From contig NZ_CP028035.1 in assembly GCF_005491205.1 (NCBI RefSeq), positions 558,001-622,000 of the forward strand: DNA of 64,000 nucleotides, read 5' to 3'. Source of the stretch: Nissabacter sp. SGAir0207 (GTDB taxonomy: Bacteria; Pseudomonadota; Gammaproteobacteria; Enterobacterales; Enterobacteriaceae). The notes beneath the pieces are model-generated. The model did not search any database and was not told where the DNA came from. It saw only the letters and a list, made by a program, of their open reading frames with translations. Position 1 is the first letter of the stretch. Each line of letters starts with the position of its first letter. The translations under genes were made by a program, and so were the position numbers. Below are positions 40,818-49,810 of this stretch, piece after piece.

Positions 40818-43800
40818 ATGCCAGAACCTATTAAAACGTCAGGAGCATTACCTGTCTCTGTCACTCAGCCTCAGCTACCCAAAGGGGGCGGCGCATTAAC
40901 CGGAATGGGGGAAATGTGCGGTCAAGCCGGGCCGGATGGCGCGGCGACAATGACCATTCCGCTGCCAATAAGCGCCGGGCGAGGTTTTTCACCCTCTCTG
41001 ACCCTCGGTTATAACAGTCAGGGAGGCAATGGTCTATTTGGTCTGGGCTGGAGCTGCGGAGCGCTGCGTATTAGCCGCAATACCCGCTATGGAACGCCAC
41101 GCTACGATGAAACCGATCAATTTATCGGGCCGGAGGGGGAGCTTCTGGTGAAAACCGCCAGTACCGCCGCCCAGCCCAATCCGACGACCTGCCATCAATA
41201 CGGTAATCTCAACCTGTCTCAAACCTATACCGTCACGCGTTATCAGCCGCGTATTGAGGGCGCATTTAATCGCCTTGAATACTGGCTGGGGAATATGGCC
41301 GCGGAGGCGTTTTGGCTATTACACGAAAATAACGGCAATCTGCATATGCTGGGTAAAACCGATGCGGCGCGAATTTACGATCCTGATAACCCGAACCATG
41401 TGGCCGAATGGCTGATCGAAGAGTCCGTAAACCCGGCTGGCGATCATTTATGCTGGTGCTATCAGGCTGAAAATGAGCAGGGTATTGACCTCTCCGGCCC
41501 GGAACAAAACCGCGATCACCGCGCCAACCGGTATTTATCTGAAGTACGCTACGGCAGCAAAAACAGCAGAAAGGATCTCTGGCTGTGGCAGGGCGAGATG
41601 CCGCAGGAGGAGTGGCTGTTCTCGCTGATCTTCGACTATGGGCAGCGAACCTTGTTGCCGGATGTCGCACCAGACGCACTCTCTACCGACGTCTGGAAGG
41701 TGCGCAGCGATCCTTTCTCTCGCTACGATTACGGGTTTGAACTGCGGACGCATCGGCTATGCCGACAGGTATTAATGTTCCATCATTTTCCACAGCAACT
41801 CTCGTCCAACCCGACGTTAATCTCACGTCTGCTGCTGGAATATGATGAGCAACCGGCCTTGACGCTGCTTACGGCGGCGCAGACGCTGGCCTACGAACCG
41901 GATGGCACGGTGCAGTCACTGCCGCCGGTTGAGCTGGCGTATACCCGCCCTGACAGTGCCGAGGATGCGCAACGCTGGCAGCAGATGCCCGCTCTGACAG
42001 GGCTGGACTGCGCACCCTACCAGCTTGTTGACCTGTATGGCGAAGGGGTGCCCGGCGTGCTGTTCCAGGAGGCGAAAAGCTGGTGTTACCGGGCGCCGGT
42101 GCGCGATCCCGCCGATAAAAACGGTGTGGTGTATGAGGCGTGGAAAGCGCTACCGGCCATCCCGTCGGTGCAGAGTGCCTCTTCGAAGTTGGTGGATATT
42201 GACGGTGACGGCCAGCTGGAGTGGATGGTCGCCAGCCCCGGCTTTGCCGGATTTTTTACCCGTAAATCGGATAACAGCTGGGGCGACTTCACCCCGTTCA
42301 ATGCCCTCCCGATTGAGCTTTTCCATCCGCAAAGCCAGTTCGCACACCTGATGGGGACGAAATATGCCGATCTCGCGATGGTGGGGCCTAAAAGCGTGCG
42401 CGTCTATGCCAGCGAGGGGAGCGCGTTTGCACCGGCAATCAACGTTGATCAGGATACCCAGGTGACGCTACCCGTTGCCGGCAGGAACGCGCGGGAGATG
42501 GTGGTCTTTGCGGATATGCTCGGTTCAGGCCAGCAGCATCTATGCCGTATCCGTTACAACGAGATCGTCTGCTGGCCCAATCTGGGGCTGGGACGTTTTG
42601 GTAAACCCATCACCCTCTCGCTTCCGGCTACTCTGGACGACGAAATGGCGTTCAATCCAGAGCATCTCCTGCTGGCGGATACCGACGGCTCCGGTACCGT
42701 CGATATCCTCTATTTCTGCCACGATCGGGTGAATGTCTGGCTGAATTACGCTGGCAACCATTTTGCGCCGGGGGCGACGATCATGTTGCCAGAAGGGGTG
42801 AACTACGACCGGTTGTGCCAAATTGAAGCCGCAGATGTGCAGGGCAATGGAATGGCCAATCTGGTGCTGTCCCATTACGGCCAGACGCCGTCTCATTGGC
42901 GGTTTTGCTTCAGCGCGAATAAACCCTGGCTGCTCAGTTCCATTAACAACAACCTCGGGGCATCGCATACGCTGCAATACCGTAGTTCAGCACAGGAGTG
43001 GCTGGATGAGAAACGCGAAACGCCCTCTGCCATTGCCCATTTGCCGTTTGTGGTGAACTTGCTGGTCGGTCAGACCGTGATGGATGAGGTGACCGGAAAT
43101 CGACTCAGCCAGCTTTATCGCTACCGTCAGGGGGTGTACGACGGCAAAGAGCATGAGTTTCGTGGGTTTGGCTATGTTGAAACGGTGGACACGAACGACA
43201 TTGCCACGCCCGTAGGAGATGATACGCCGATCGCAGCGCCCTCGCTGACGAAATGCTGGTTCCACTGCGGGAGAGGGAGTGATGAGTTCGCACTCTACGG
43301 CCAGCCGTGGCAGGGTGACAGTGCTGCACCGACGCTGAATCCGACACGTCTGACAATGTGGCAAAACGACAAAGAGGTCGTCGCTGATACGCTCGCGCCC
43401 GACACACAGTGGTGGATGTTTCGCGCCCTGAAAGGCTCGCTGCTGCGCCGTGAAATATGGGGATTGGATGACACCGAGCAGGCGAACACCCCTTATAGCT
43501 GCACCTGGCTGCGTATGCAGGTTCGTCTGATGCAGGATGGCCCGCAGCCGATAGTCGTTCCTTGTGTGCTGGAACAGGTCGATGGACGCTATGAGCGTGT
43601 GGCCAGTGACCCTGCCATCACCCATCAGGTGCAACTGGAGATCGACCGCTATGGCGTTCCCCTGCATAGCGTGACTATCGCTTATCCGCGACGGCAGAAA
43701 CATCTGCTGCCCTCCCTGCCGGATTACCTGCCCGATGATGCCTGGGAAAATACCTATGACGAGCAGCAGAACACTCTGCGTCTGGAAGAGCAGTTAGCGT

Positions 43801-45239
43801 CGGTGATGCATCTGGAGGGCGCGCAGGCGTGGCGGCTCAGGCTTCCCGCGCAAAATCGCAGTAACCACCTGGTTTATGATGCCTCAAAGGCGGCGGATGT
43901 GAGCTATGAAACGCTGAGTTCACCGCAGGGGTTGTTGGGTAAGAGTCAGACCCGCTATCTGGGCCAGCAAAATGAAGTGGTTTACCTGACCTCTCCGCCG
44001 GATCTCAGGGCGAAAGTCGCCTTTGTGCGCACGGCGGTACTCAATGACATCGCGCTACAGGCCTATGAAGGGGTGGATATTCCGCCTGAGTACCATTTCG
44101 ATAAACTGGGGTATGTCTCTGTCCCGGCGCTTCTCTCTTTCAGCAACGAAGCGCCGCTGTGGGCGGTGGAGCACAACATCACGACCTACTACAGCGATGA
44201 ACAATTTGGTGGTGTCAAAACGCAGCAAGAGACCTCGCTGACCGCCCCGATGACCTATACCTATGATGAATATGCGTTGTGTCTGGTGAGCCAGAAAGAT
44301 GGTCTGGGAAACACCACAAGCGTGGAGTATGACTATCGTTTCCTGATGCCCTGGAGAATCACGGACATCAACGATAATCACCAGGAAGTGCAAACTGACG
44401 CACTAGGGCGCATCAAAGGAAGCAGCGTGTATGGCACCGAAAATGGCGGGCAAAACGTTGGTTTCAGCCCAATTAAAGATGCGCCAGTGCCCACCGCGCT
44501 AACCGTTACGCAGGCCATCGCGCAGGCGACGGCGGTGGGTTATCTCCAGTCGCTGGCAACTATTCACGCCACGGATATGTTCAGTTGGATGGGGCGTATC
44601 TCCACGCAACAGGCGAATGCTGCCGCGAATAACGGCTGGCAGACGTTGCTGGCAAAACGCGCCATCACCTTTGAGGGTTACGTTCGTGCGCCAGGATGGC
44701 GCTGGGCGACAGAAAATGCACAGCATCCGCTTGGTGCGCTTATTCTACAGACCGCCCGTACGCCACTGCATTCGGTCACCTTGACGGCAGATAACTATCC
44801 TGACACCCAAGATCCGCTGAATCCGGGCGTGCTGCTTCAGCAAACGCAAATACAGGTGGCGTTCAGCGACGGTTTTGGCCGTAGCCTGCAACAAGCCATG
44901 CGGGTACCCGATGGAGAGGCGTGGCATCTGGAGCCGGACGGTGAAGTGGATGTGACACCTCGCCCGGCCTCTCCTCGCTGGGCGATCTCTGGGCGGGTAG
45001 AATATGACAATAAAGGGCAGGTGGTGCGCAGCTATCAGCCCTATTTCCTCGATGCATGGTTTTATGTGATTGATTCATCGATGAGAACGCAGGGATACAG
45101 CGATACCCTTTATTATGATCCGCTGGGGCGTAATACCATCACCATGACCGCGAGTGGTTATATGCGCAGGGCCAGCTTCTGGCCGTGGTTTAACGTCATG
45201 GAGGATGAAAACGATACGGAAGGCTTGCCGATGGCGTAA
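40818..45239 (+). CDS. tcaC: Tc toxin TcB subunit (TcaC/TcdB type)
   Basis: A 1473-residue TcB linker/cocoon protein. The N-terminal SpvB-like domain (about 1-350) is marked by PKGGGALTGMGEMCGQAGPDG and PLPISAGRGFSPSLTLGYNSQGG. The middle contains FG-GAP/VCBS-like blades (LVDIDGDGQLEWMV near 457, LADTDGSGTVDILYF near 619, DVQGNGMANLVLSHYG near 670) of the beta-propeller that gates onto TcA. YD-type repeats of the TcB_middle/C region follow, which close the shell together with TcC. A hairpin terminator is present downstream, and the TcA genes follow. The length matches TcdB/TcaC (about 1480). Confidence 0.95.
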   Translation: MPEPIKTSGALPVSVTQPQLPKGGGALTGMGEMCGQAGPDGAATMTIPLPISAGRGFSPSLTLGYNSQGGNGLFGLGWSCGALRISRNTRYGTPRYDETDQFIGPEGELLVKTASTAAQPNPTTCHQYGNLNLSQTYTVTRYQPRIEGAFNRLEYWLGNMAAEAFWLLHENNGNLHMLGKTDAARIYDPDNPNHVAEWLIEESVNPAGDHLCWCYQAENEQGIDLSGPEQNRDHRANRYLSEVRYGSKNSRKDLWLWQGEMPQEEWLFSLIFDYGQRTLLPDVAPDALSTDVWKVRSDPFSRYDYGFELRTHRLCRQVLMFHHFPQQLSSNPTLISRLLLEYDEQPALTLLTAAQTLAYEPDGTVQSLPPVELAYTRPDSAEDAQRWQQMPALTGLDCAPYQLVDLYGEGVPGVLFQEAKSWCYRAPVRDPADKNGVVYEAWKALPAIPSVQSASSKLVDIDGDGQLEWMVASPGFAGFFTRKSDNSWGDFTPFNALPIELFHPQSQFAHLMGTKYADLAMVGPKSVRVYASEGSAFAPAINVDQDTQVTLPVAGRNAREMVVFADMLGSGQQHLCRIRYNEIVCWPNLGLGRFGKPITLSLPATLDDEMAFNPEHLLLADTDGSGTVDILYFCHDRVNVWLNYAGNHFAPGATIMLPEGVNYDRLCQIEAADVQGNGMANLVLSHYGQTPSHWRFCFSANKPWLLSSINNNLGASHTLQYRSSAQEWLDEKRETPSAIAHLPFVVNLLVGQTVMDEVTGNRLSQLYRYRQGVYDGKEHEFRGFGYVETVDTNDIATPVGDDTPIAAPSLTKCWFHCGRGSDEFALYGQPWQGDSAAPTLNPTRLTMWQNDKEVVADTLAPDTQWWMFRALKGSLLRREIWGLDDTEQANTPYSCTWLRMQVRLMQDGPQPIVVPCVLEQVDGRYERVASDPAITHQVQLEIDRYGVPLHSVTIAYPRRQKHLLPSLPDYLPDDAWENTYDEQQNTLRLEEQLASVMHLEGAQAWRLRLPAQNRSNHLVYDASKAADVSYETLSSPQGLLGKSQTRYLGQQNEVVYLTSPPDLRAKVAFVRTAVLNDIALQAYEGVDIPPEYHFDKLGYVSVPALLSFSNEAPLWAVEHNITTYYSDEQFGGVKTQQETSLTAPMTYTYDEYALCLVSQKDGLGNTTSVEYDYRFLMPWRITDINDNHQEVQTDALGRIKGSSVYGTENGGQNVGFSPIKDAPVPTALTVTQAIAQATAVGYLQSLATIHATDMFSWMGRISTQQANAAANNGWQTLLAKRAITFEGYVRAPGWRWATENAQHPLGALILQTARTPLHSVTLTADNYPDTQDPLNPGVLLQQTQIQVAFSDGFGRSLQQAMRVPDGEAWHLEPDGEVDVTPRPASPRWAISGRVEYDNKGQVVRSYQPYFLDAWFYVIDSSMRTQGYSDTLYYDPLGRNTITMTASGYMRRASFWPWFNVMEDENDTEGLPMA

Positions 45240-45518
45240 TGCGTTTTATAAACCGCAGTGATTGACTGCAACCGCATCCAATAACGGTTGCACAACCTAT
45301 GGAGAGCCGCCATAAAATGAGGCTCTCCATTTTTTTATCTCCTCAACCTCTGTCTATCTTTTGCTTTATTTCCCGGCAAAAAAGAGTCTTTGAACTCTCC
45401 TCTTATTGTTTACTCTTCATCTTGATATATGGCCTGTGTGGGAATATTTCATCACAGACAAAGCGTGATAATTCTTTGTCACTGCTATTTTTTGCTGGCT
45501 TAAATTAATGAGGTTATT
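45240..45518 (+). other. tcaC-tcaA intergenic region
   Basis: A 279-bp gap with the terminator at its left end. The rest is AT-rich and likely carries the promoter of the tcaA-tcaB operon. A 69-codon open frame (45299-45508) overlaps the terminator and looks fortuitous. Confidence 0.5.
45300..45337 (+). terminator. Terminator of tcaC
   Basis: TGGAGAGCC/GGCTCTCCA (9 bp, 12-nt loop) followed by seven or eight T. Confidence 0.85.
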
Positions 45519-48500
45519 ATGAGTGAAAGTAATCCCGTTCTTGCTCGAATTGAGAAGAAGCTCTGTCTCTCTCCCGGCATCTTTTCTGAATTAGGTTATC
45601 AGTCAGTATTTGATATTGTCTCAATGTCCAAAAAGAGCTTTATGGATAAACACCAGTGGCAGCTCGGCGAGGATTGCGAGGAGGCATATGCCCTGGCGGT
45701 CGGCGTCGCGCATTATGTTCGTCGGCAGTTTCTTAAATTTCGGGAACACAAAGCGGGAGACGCATCCCAACAGGAACCGATGCCACGGCTATTGCAGGGC
45801 AGTGAAAACGTGCTGATGGCGCAGGAGCAAGCCTCATTACCCCCAACCTGGAATAATCTGTTCAATGAAGAGTGGCTGAACTATTGCCAGGAGGAGGCAC
45901 CAGAAGCGAATAATTCGCCTGTGGCTTATCTGACCTGGTTGTATCATCGGGCGCAAGAGTTTGAAAATGATCTGGGCGCGAATGATATTGTAACCCTTAA
46001 TGAGCGCCGTCCCGACCTTGGCGCGATGCTGATTGATGACAATGCCATTAATCAGGTTGTTCCTGCGCTACAGCTGGTCAATGAAGTACTCGACAGCACC
46101 ATCTCCCCGTGGGTTAAAGAGAAAACGCCTGATACAACGGTCAACAAAACGCTCTCTTCGACACGTTATCCCTCGCCGTTGCCTTACTATTTTCCTCACG
46201 ATCAGGCTAAGCTGGCACTGGATAATGTCGATGTCTCGCTGAATGACATTATTTCGCAGAGCGACACTCAGTGGCCCTATTTTTTGAGCAACAGCAAAAC
46301 TGGAGATAAAAGTGAACATGCTATTGAGCTGGAGAGTTACCTGTCACCCGCTCAGGTGACATTGCTCACAGAGAAGGTTTCCGCAGATTCATCATTTTAT
46401 CTGAAAAACTTGGGGCTAGATACCAGCAGCTATACACCCTTTACCGACAGCGAAGTACTGTGCGCACAGACGAACATGACTCAGAATGGACTGGAGGAGC
46501 TTCTTTCCAGCACGCAGGGGGGGAGCCGTGTCGTTGCATCGCCTAACTGCATATCGGTATCGCCATCTTCAGCAACCTTTGCCTCTTCCTATATTAACGG
46601 TTATTTAGAGCCGGCATTGACTTTAAATTCCTCACCAGCCGTATGCCCGGATGATAATCAAGAGAGCCTGACAATTGTATTAAACGACAAAGTTGCACTG
46701 TGTACTGACGGCCGCTTCGGTGAGGGAATCACTCTCGATGCGCGGGAAAATGCACAAGCGTATATCCCGCTCAATCTGGGTTATGACAGAAATAAACTGA
46801 AGGACTTTTCACTGGCATTCTGGTGCAGACTGGAATCAGAGGTGAAAGATCTGGCGATTATTACTACTAATAAACTAAAATATTATGCGGCATCGGATAT
46901 CGGTATTACACTGTTCGTGACGATGGGAACCGATAAAAAGGCAGCCCTCAAGCTGAATTGTAGTGATGGAAAGACGCAACTGGATGTTACTAGCAATGTT
47001 ATTTGCCCACAGCATGAATGGTTTTTTGTGGCGATTAATCAAGATGCTGCGAAGAAAAAACTAGATTTATATTGCTCTGTTGATGGTAAGACGCTGAGCC
47101 ATAGTGAACTTAACTTTGCGCAAATTAACACAATTGGTTATTCCGGCGCATTGCAAGGTTTTAATGGCAATAAAGATAATCAATATTATAACTATCTTTA
47201 TTCGGAACGAAGAATGAGCATGTCCTTTGATGATATTACCACTTGGGACAAAGTTCTTATGGAAGATGAAATTATTAAATTTGTCACCAGTGGTATCCCC
47301 AAGGCGGGTTACTCCACGATGACGCATTACTATCCGTTGGATACAACGGATATCAACTTCCTTTCAAACGATCGTATGCAGCGCATTAATCGGATGGTGC
47401 GTTTACAGCGCTGGCTGGGGCTGCCTTATGATAAAGTCGATTTATTGTTGAATGCCTGTATTGCGGCGCAGGGTGTCAATAACAGTGATTACCAGCTGAA
47501 TAATCATATTGTGCGCATGTTGGGGGTGTTCCGCCATTATCAACAGCATTACCAGGTCACACCTGAGCAGTTCTCCGCGGTAATCTATCAACTGACGCCC
47601 TATGCGGTTTCGCCTGAGGTGCCGTTCATCGATCGGGTGTTTAACTCGCCGTCCCTGTTTGAGACGCCTTTTACCCTCACTGACGCAACGTTTAATTATC
47701 GCTCCGATTCTGAAACCGACAGCCGTATTGTAAAACAGCTATGCGCTGGGTTAGGGCTGAACCAGGCCGAGTTTCTGGTGATTGCTGACGAAGTGGCCCG
47801 TAGCCAGGGCGACGTCAGTAAACATACGCTGGCCTGCTCGCTGAAGGTCGTATCGGCGTTGTATCGTCTGGCGATGCTGCCACGTTGGCTGGGCTTATCG
47901 TTTGCTGAAGGCATGTCATTATTTACCCTACTGGATTGTGTGACAACGCTGAGCGGTGTTCCGCAACTGGCCAAGCTGACAGGCAGCCCGGCGCAACCAG
48001 ATAAAGGCGATCTGTTGGATATGTTAATGGCGCTGAGCCAGGCCGTAGAGTGGAGCAAAACACACTCCCTCTCCTGGATGACGGAATATTTGCAATTGCA
48101 ACCTGCGTCAGATTCTCTGGTGCCGTCGTCTGAAACGGTGAATTTTATTACACAGATTAACCAGCAGCTTCCTGCAACGCTGTTAAGTGAGCAAAGTTTT
48201 ACTGCACCGGGCATTCCTCAAAGCGGGCAAAACAGCAGCGGGGTATTTACCTGTAATGATTTTACACCGGTAGCGAAAGTGGTGAGTGCAGCCTACCAAA
48301 TGGATTCGGCAAAAGGGCAGAAAGGCCAGTTTACCGCAGAGGCCAATGCGTTAACGAAAGGCAATAAAATTTATACCATTGGCGTATGGTTTTATGCTGA
48401 TGATCCTCTTTCAACAAGCACGCCGTTAATTTCATGTCATGCCACAGGCACGCAAAAAGCTGCTACGGGGATTAATATCAGCTTTGAATCTGATTACCGT

Positions 48501-49775
48501 CTTAAGCTGAGAATTGAGGATAATAAAGGGCTTGCAATAACAGGAAACTCACTGATTTTCTCTAAGCGGATGTGGCACTACTTTGTTCTTTGTCTGGATA
48601 CGCAGAATAAGAAATTAACTGCTTATTTGTGTAATTCCGCCAGGAAAATACAAACAGCGACGCTGGATTACTCCTCATTGTCCGGCTCGGTTGTCATTCC
48701 TGAGGGACAGGGGTGGTATTTAAACGACAATGGCTCAGGTAATTATTATCAAAACAATAAAAACTCCCATGCACTCTTGAGTTTCGATGAAGTGAGCATC
48801 TGGGATACGCTGTTAACGCAGCAACAGGTTCAGGAGATTTATGATGCGAAGAAACCGGCAAAAAACACGAAAACGCCTAAACTTTGCGGCCTGCAAGGGC
48901 TAAAAGATATCGCCTGGATGCAGATGCTGCCCGATCTGATTGATGAAAAAAGTGGTCTGGTGTTACCTGAAGCAAAAGACCTGCCCACCATTCAGGAACG
49001 GGTGGCCAACGACCTGGCAGGGTTTATATTCAGTGATAATGAAGAGACTGAACGGGTTATCGATGTCGTCGCTACCGTTATTTACCAGGCGCTACGCGCG
49101 CAAAACAGTATCGCTGATAGCGCGTTGTCACAACGTTTCTCGGTTGATCAAAGTGCGACGCCAAAACTATTCGCATGGAGTAATGATTCAGAATATCGCC
49201 TGCTCTCCGAGTGTCTCGCCTATGGCGACAACCTGGATATCACATCCATTCATCTTGAGTTCTTGAAAAAGCTGTATGAGCTTGGACGTCGTGCCTCTGT
49301 CGTTAATTCATTCCGCTTAACCGCATCATCCCTGGAGACGCTGTTGGCGCATCCCGAATGGTTTGCCCTTAACGATGTTTCATTAACGCTGAAGCTGCTG
49401 TATCGCCTGAGCCGCTATCAGGATCTGCTGGCACTCAGTCAAAGCGAAGACGCAGTCTGTGCCTATTTGCGTTCCGTGAACGCACCCACGCCTGACGCGA
49501 CCACGGCGGCGTCGCAACTTGCGGAATTGGTGCAGTGGGACAGTAAAGAGGTGGCGATTGCAGCAGGGGTATTTGGCACCGGCGGCGTGGCGAAAACGCT
49601 TGAGAACATCGATGGAGTGATGCGTTTGCATACCCTCTGCAACAGTACGGGCCTCTCAGCAGCGCCGTTACTCAGCACGGCTGACCTGACGCTTGCCTCT
49701 GACTGGAATGACTGGCAGGCGGTGGGTGAAGCATTAATGGCTGCGCAATCACCTGTCGCGGTAATCAGCGAATAA
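45519..49775 (+). CDS. tcaA: Tc toxin TcA subunit, N-terminal half, with two LamG-like modules
   Basis: A 1418-residue protein, the N-terminal part of a split TcA. The beginning (SNPVLARIEKKLCLSPGIFSELGYQSVFDIV and NPVAYLTWLYHRAQEFEND, with S before the N) is the VRP1-type shell region. Two ConA/LamG-like beta-sandwiches are inserted at about 395-590 (FGEGITLDARENAQAYIPLN ... FSLAFWCRLES ... EWFFVAINQD ... SFDDITTWDKVLMEDEI) and 935-1112 (YTIGVWFYADDP ... RMWHYFVLCLD ... SFDEVSIWDTLLTQQQVQEIYDAKK). These are good candidates for glycan or receptor binding. VRP1-like helical repeats resume after each. It is longer than typical TcaA/TccA (about 1000). Next gene: tcaB, 35 nt away. Confidence 0.9.
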   Translation: MSESNPVLARIEKKLCLSPGIFSELGYQSVFDIVSMSKKSFMDKHQWQLGEDCEEAYALAVGVAHYVRRQFLKFREHKAGDASQQEPMPRLLQGSENVLMAQEQASLPPTWNNLFNEEWLNYCQEEAPEANNSPVAYLTWLYHRAQEFENDLGANDIVTLNERRPDLGAMLIDDNAINQVVPALQLVNEVLDSTISPWVKEKTPDTTVNKTLSSTRYPSPLPYYFPHDQAKLALDNVDVSLNDIISQSDTQWPYFLSNSKTGDKSEHAIELESYLSPAQVTLLTEKVSADSSFYLKNLGLDTSSYTPFTDSEVLCAQTNMTQNGLEELLSSTQGGSRVVASPNCISVSPSSATFASSYINGYLEPALTLNSSPAVCPDDNQESLTIVLNDKVALCTDGRFGEGITLDARENAQAYIPLNLGYDRNKLKDFSLAFWCRLESEVKDLAIITTNKLKYYAASDIGITLFVTMGTDKKAALKLNCSDGKTQLDVTSNVICPQHEWFFVAINQDAAKKKLDLYCSVDGKTLSHSELNFAQINTIGYSGALQGFNGNKDNQYYNYLYSERRMSMSFDDITTWDKVLMEDEIIKFVTSGIPKAGYSTMTHYYPLDTTDINFLSNDRMQRINRMVRLQRWLGLPYDKVDLLLNACIAAQGVNNSDYQLNNHIVRMLGVFRHYQQHYQVTPEQFSAVIYQLTPYAVSPEVPFIDRVFNSPSLFETPFTLTDATFNYRSDSETDSRIVKQLCAGLGLNQAEFLVIADEVARSQGDVSKHTLACSLKVVSALYRLAMLPRWLGLSFAEGMSLFTLLDCVTTLSGVPQLAKLTGSPAQPDKGDLLDMLMALSQAVEWSKTHSLSWMTEYLQLQPASDSLVPSSETVNFITQINQQLPATLLSEQSFTAPGIPQSGQNSSGVFTCNDFTPVAKVVSAAYQMDSAKGQKGQFTAEANALTKGNKIYTIGVWFYADDPLSTSTPLISCHATGTQKAATGINISFESDYRLKLRIEDNKGLAITGNSLIFSKRMWHYFVLCLDTQNKKLTAYLCNSARKIQTATLDYSSLSGSVVIPEGQGWYLNDNGSGNYYQNNKNSHALLSFDEVSIWDTLLTQQQVQEIYDAKKPAKNTKTPKLCGLQGLKDIAWMQMLPDLIDEKSGLVLPEAKDLPTIQERVANDLAGFIFSDNEETERVIDVVATVIYQALRAQNSIADSALSQRFSVDQSATPKLFAWSNDSEYRLLSECLAYGDNLDITSIHLEFLKKLYELGRRASVVNSFRLTASSLETLLAHPEWFALNDVSLTLKLLYRLSRYQDLLALSQSEDAVCAYLRSVNAPTPDATTAASQLAELVQWDSKEVAIAAGVFGTGGVAKTLENIDGVMRLHTLCNSTGLSAAPLLSTADLTLASDWNDWQAVGEALMAAQSPVAVISE

Positions 49776-49810
49776 TCGCTTGGGTAAAATTTTATCTGAA
49801 AGGTTAAAAT

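Noticed and set aside
45299..45508. 69-codon frame between tcaC and tcaA
   Set aside because: Overlaps the tcaC terminator hairpin and T-run and lacks a ribosome-binding site; hydrophobic content follows from AT-richness.
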